A stretch of 64,000 nt of DNA from Lycorma delicatula (lineage: Eukaryota; Arthropoda; Insecta; Hemiptera; Fulgoridae): contig NC_134455.1 in assembly GCF_047948215.1 (NCBI RefSeq), positions 301,214,147 to 301,278,146 on the forward strand. Reading direction: 5' to 3'. Made by a program: the position numbers and the translations under genes. Under the pieces are notes generated by a model, which worked only from the letters and a program-made list of their open reading frames with translations, had not been told where the DNA came from and made no database searches. This document shows positions 59,268-64,000 of the stretch, piece after piece (position 1 is the stretch's first letter; every line of letters begins with the position of its first letter).

Positions 59268-59984
59268 CAGGAGGGGGTGTTGCATGTCAGTGCCAAGCTC
59301 AAAATGCAGTTAATATTCCACTTGATAAGCAAGCCTTTACTTTGTTCACCACAGAAACTGACTGTACACTATACGTAATTGCTTTTATACAGCTCTGATA
59401 TTGCCGTTTCTACCTCAGATGGTTTGAAAGATTGGAACAAATTGCTTTAAGCGATATTAATTTGTTAATTAACATAATAGGAGTACTAGTGTACTTCTCT
59501 TGATCGTGAAAACCTGCATTAAACAATCAGGGGAACTTTGTCGATTATTAAAATGGCAACAATTGCGACTCTCATGTTATATGTAGAGCGAATAACACAG
59601 GCTTGAAAAATTTATTCATGAAACCTTTTAAAAAATGTATGCTGAATACACATTTTTTGAGATTCTGAATCCAAGTATGATCTCAGTTATTTTTTATTAC
59701 AAACAGTTGTTTTACAATCTACTAATCTATTTTAACTGTGCGTACGAAATTTTAAGATAATTTATAATTGTTTACCTTAGTTGGAAACATTATGATACCT
59801 TTTCCATTTGCTTGTGAAACTCCCCCGTCTGTTTTGTCTCTTGTGAGATGAATCTTGAAAAATTCTCCTTTTTAGTTTTAAAAGAGAAATATGGCACTGA
59901 AAGACGTATGGGGTACTAATAAAAACTGAAGTAAACGTAGAACTAGGATATTCATGAGTATTGTCTCTTTATGAAAGCTACGAC
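59268..59984. other. AT-rich non-coding DNA
   Basis: No gene or repeat recognised. Confidence 0.5.
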
Positions 59985-60360
59985 CGCGAGTAGGCGTTAC
60001 GAGATCGGACTGGGAATGTAAAGACCGAGACCCGGCTTCGTAGTTGGTGGTCGGGAACGACATAGTCGGGCCTGGCCTACCTTCTGCGGGGTTAGAGGCA
60101 GGCAACACCAAAAGACCGAGACCCGGTTTCCGGGGCTGGGGCTGGGGACGGCATAGCCGAACTCGGTTCCTGCCCTGGGAATTTGAGGCAGGCAATGTAA
60201 AGAAAACAAAAAGAAAAGATCCGACCGGGGAGGGGCTGACCTACCGTGCCGGACATACACCCGGTGGGTGGGGAGGCCTCCTTTGAGTAAAAGGACACTT
60301 CCTCGGGCTGCGTATACTTAATTGGATAACCGGCCCGAGGGAGTAGGGAAAAAAATGTAT
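59985..60360 (+). mobile_element. R1-like LINE 3' end with 90-bp tandem units
   Basis: Abruptly GC-rich. A unit beginning aaagaccgagacccgg occurs at 60020 and again at 60110 (period about 90 bp), and the linked aggcaggcaa segment occurs at 60096 and 60186. Each unit also holds cggcatagccg or its variant. The same unit appears once at 43190-43250, downstream of the R1-like ORF2 end, and in decayed form at 46060. I therefore read this as a third 3' UTR of that family, here with a tandem duplication. It ends with ccggcccgagggagtaggga and an A-run near 60350. The open frames on both strands (60044-60286 plus; 59878-60298 minus) are by-products of GC-richness. Confidence 0.65.
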
Positions 60361-61669
60361 AAAGTGAAAGGGAATGTAAGGTTCATTAGAAATGGTTTTT
60401 TTTTTGTAGCTATTATTTTGTACTCATTTTACTGATTGTTTAATTCTTTTTTTGCTGTCCCATTCATATAAGAATCCTGGGTACTTAGTATATAAACACT
60501 GCTGATCTAGAAGCATACTCCACAGTTTTAAGGTCTCCACAAATCACTCGCTATTTTTTATGTATTTTTATATTTTATTTTAGTAATAGTTCTATATTAA
60601 CGTAATTTTCTATCTTGTGTACTAGGTGATCAAGCACACAGGTACTTTGTCATTTTTCAGAAGAATAGCTTTAGGAATATCCAATAAAACGTTTTCATTC
60701 ATCTATTTTCACTCACTTTCAAACTTGTAATCAAATTGGCAAATCGCTGCAGTGTACTAAACAATATTCAGGTGAAAAGTATAGGATACATCCTTGTTCT
60801 CTCTTTTCATAAAAATAAATAAACTATCTTTCTATTAATCAACTCTGCTTTTAATCATGTACGCAAATTAAAGGTTTCAAATAAAAGGTGTAAAATTTCG
60901 TTTGTGGTTTTTTATAACAAACTCGCCAGAAATATGACAAAAGTTGTCCGGATGGTTTATACATCACGGCTAATCATTTTATCACTAAGGTAAAAACAAC
61001 TAAATGTACTTCAAAAGTAAGGTAAGAAAAGATAAAAGTAATTACTATTAACACAGACTTTTAAATTTTGTTCCTACCTGCAAATTTGTTTAGTTAAAAT
61101 ATATCGACTGCTAGTGCTAATGAGTTTCCAAGATCTAAATATCAGCCGTTTTATGACAAAAATTCTTATTTTTGAAATTATAACGAAATGAGAAACATAA
61201 GAAAAGAGAATTATTATGATAGAAATTAATAAATTTTATAAGAGTCAATTTATTCACTAAAACTTGCCAAGTTCTAGCCATATTTAAAATGTAGATATAA
61301 TGTTAATATGTATACACTGTACCCAAAAACAACATCAAAAAATACATAAATAGATAAAAGATAACTGAACGTTTTTTCATCGCAGGCTGTGTAATCGTTC
61401 ATAATTTTTCTATATTTTTAATGTAAAACATGGTCATCTTTAAATATTCCTTATAATCTTTCTATTTAAAACTATGCTTTCCTTTGTGTTCTGGTACTCC
61501 GTCATAAGAGCTCAAAACTAAATTGCCCTTACAGAATAGCCTATTCTAAAATAGCCCAATACTAAATATCCCCGAACAAATTGCCCCTAAGAAATAGTTT
61601 AGACATATTTTGCATGATTATGACTAAATCAAGGAAAATGAATAAAATGGTGATTGTACGAAAGAATAT
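60361..61669. other. AT-rich non-coding DNA
   Basis: No gene or repeat family recognised. 61505-61590 repeats a short aaattgccc/tagcccaat-type phrase (aatagcc, atagcccaa, aattgcccc) that recurs near 62085-62110; possibly a decayed minisatellite. Confidence 0.45.
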
Positions 61670-61734
61670 GGAAATGAAAATTTGAAGCGTATGAAAATAA
61701 AATACCTGATCGAGATACGAACCCGGGATTTCCG

Positions 61735-61777
<43 letters not shown>

Positions 61778-61835
61778 CCGAGAAAGACCGATATCTAGCA
61801 AAGGTCGATATTCTTCGGTAAATGTTGACACATAC
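61670..61835 (-). mobile_element. SINE-B copy interrupted by a TA array
   Basis: Minus strand: a degenerate D-arm/A-box side (about 61830-61780), then a 37-bp TA array (61739-61775), then acatccggaaatcccgggtt, B-box gggttcgtatc (complement of about 61714-61724) and gatcagg. The tail (tttcatacgcttcaaatttt, catttccatatt) matches 34300-34340. The TA array lies between the two promoter halves, where other copies have only a few bases (tctccaccgttcattcgg type). The copy is decayed. Confidence 0.55.
61739..61775. repeat. (TA)n microsatellite
   Basis: Uninterrupted TA array of about 37 bp inside the tRNA-like head of a SINE-B copy. Confidence 0.95.
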
Positions 61836-62993
<1,158 letters not shown>

Positions 62994-63379
62994 ACGTAAA
63001 AATTGCGCCATCAGCAAGCCAGAGACACGTCCACACATTCATTCTGAAAGTTTTTTGTTTTTTACAAAAGCAGAACTCATTTTTCCTTTCAGTTGGTTTT
63101 TTGGTGTGATGAACTCTTTCTTTTTAATCCACGCCTATTTCTATCCTTTATGTACCTCTTAGATCCAAAAACCTCATTTATCAGTTGCATATATTTTAAT
63201 CAATGACAGTCTTTTCTGTTTATAACCTCTACGAATTATTCTAGAAAAAAAGTTTATTTAATGTAGTTGTTAGTATATAACTCAGTTACCTTGTCTTTCT
63301 GTAATATTCTGTTAGAACAGAAACATTTTTCCTAAGTAAATGTGATTGAATATAGAAAACGGAACTGGCTATAAAATTG
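62994..63379. other. AT-rich non-coding DNA
   Basis: No feature recognised. Confidence 0.5.
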
Positions 63380-63560
63380 TATAAGGTATTTATTAGTGAA
63401 TGCGATAGAAGGCTTGGTGGAAGAAAAGGCAGTGGAAGGAAGACATTTCAAATGAGGGATGGGATTATGGAAAAGGGAAAATATGCTGAAACAAAGAGAG
63501 CAAAAGATAGAACAAGATGTAAAGCAGCAGCCGTGACAGGACCTGCCCTAATGACAGAAC
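63380..63560 (+). mobile_element. probable LINE C-terminal fragment
   Basis: Plus-strand frame containing RLGGRKGSGRKTFQMRDGIM, then GKYAETKRAKDRTRCKAAAV. A basic G-R-rich stretch followed by an E/K-rich helix and a D-R-x-x-(W/C) ending is the usual finish of many insect LINE ORF2 proteins (GKRxxGRxRxxxxDxI, then DRxxWR). It is A/G-rich compared with its surroundings and open without stops, but there is no diagnostic enzymatic motif. Confidence 0.5.
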
Positions 63561-63624
63561 ACTATGGAATGAATTCCTTTTATAACCTCTTCATTTATTG
63601 CTCAACTCCAACCTAATTGCAATA
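63561..63624. other. junction between opposing LINE fragments
   Basis: Short AT-rich join between a plus-strand and a minus-strand LINE relic. Confidence 0.4.
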
Positions 63625-64000
63625 CATTTTATAACACCACAGTCAAAAGCCTGTATTGATGTTTCACTGCCATAAATTGCTACACTCCACACAGATATTT
63701 TTAGAATCTTCCCACTTTCGAAAAGTACATTAATACAAACAGATTTCTTTTGGCACTAAAATTATTCTGGTTTACAAGCCTGCTTTTGTTAACTTGTTTA
63801 CTTTGAAAATTAAGTAAAGTAATTCTCCATTTTCTGGTCAATTATTTTCTCCTGCTATCTTAACATTTAAGTTTTTTCTATTATCCTTCCTGTCGCTTTT
63901 CATTAACTTTTGTTTTATACTTGCTTGCTTTCAGTTTTAATTTCACACTTAGTAATATATCCACACCACTCTTCTATGTCCTAGTTTCAACCAAAATAAA
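63625..64000 (-). mobile_element. LINE fragment, post-RT region, running off the window
   Basis: Minus strand. From about 63715 to 63640 one frame reads KILKISVWSVAIYGSETSIQ, a close match to the common LINE motif (KxLVKxxVWSVALYGSETWTL). Upstream (about 63915-63780), broken frames give KNLNVKIAGE and related pieces where the thumb region (xVNIKVxGExxEQVxxFxYLG) is expected. Several frameshifts. The reverse-transcriptase core would lie beyond position 64000. Confidence 0.6.

Noticed and set aside
59878..60298. Overlapping open frames on both strands with Pro/Arg/Gly-rich products
   Set aside because: They arise from the GC-rich tandem 3' UTR of an R1-like LINE; frames are open on both strands and carry no domain.

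Overview
The window looks like non-coding DNA, intergenic or intronic, from an AT-rich insect genome. There is no long open frame, no operon structure and no bacterial ribosome-binding sites. Poly-A/T runs and TA/GT/CT microsatellites are abundant, and almost everything recognisable is a broken retrotransposon or a short interspersed repeat. The mix (RTE/CFDP2-like, Jockey-like, R1-like and RNase H-bearing LINEs, plus several tRNA-derived SINE families) fits an arthropod. My impression is a hemipteran, but the sequence alone does not prove this. I found no host gene with exons I could defend, no functional tRNA or rRNA gene, and no CRISPR array.

Layout. 1-7.8 kb is AT-rich DNA with microsatellites and the first copy (2.96-3.96 kb) of a roughly 1 kb sequence that recurs in the same orientation at 52.93-53.93 kb. 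7.9-10.2 kb holds a small GC-richer island, a hairpin-bearing repeat (family D), and a SINE inserted into an older SINE. 13.4-14.3 kb is an internally deleted LINE on the minus strand. 15.4-15.7 kb is a fold-back element. 17-25 kb is nearly featureless. 25.06-28.94 kb carries two minus-strand LINEs, one Jockey-like and one 2.3 kb copy spanning endonuclease tail, reverse transcriptase and C-terminus, with a tRNA-derived SINE head between them. 29.7-33 kb holds copies of a 0.7 kb dispersed repeat (family R3), a degenerate tandem-peptide tract and a LINE C-terminus. 33.5-35.2 kb holds another family D copy, a GC-rich coding-like relic, a SINE and a Helitron-like end.

38.5-42 kb contains SINE-like pieces and a weak LINE relic. 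42.6-46.2 kb holds two GC-rich R1-like relics with related 3' ends; a third related end lies at 60.0-60.36 kb. 47.2-50.1 kb contains an RNase H LINE relic and the 3' half of an RTE-like LINE whose reverse-transcriptase active site is destroyed. 56-58.3 kb has two well-preserved SINEs with 16-bp target-site duplications and another R3 copy. 59-64 kb has long TA and GT microsatellites, a SINE with a TA array in its tRNA-like head, and two LINE fragments of opposite orientation at the window end.

Nothing here works together as a pathway. The window is best read as a record of successive retrotransposition, with ages ordered by nesting, target-site duplications and damage to reading frames. I did not find a convincing new biological system. 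The unexplained items most worth checking are the 1 kb duplication 50 kb apart, the R3 family with an internal B-box, the fold-back element, the 22-residue K/E-rich tandem peptide relic and the paired hairpins.
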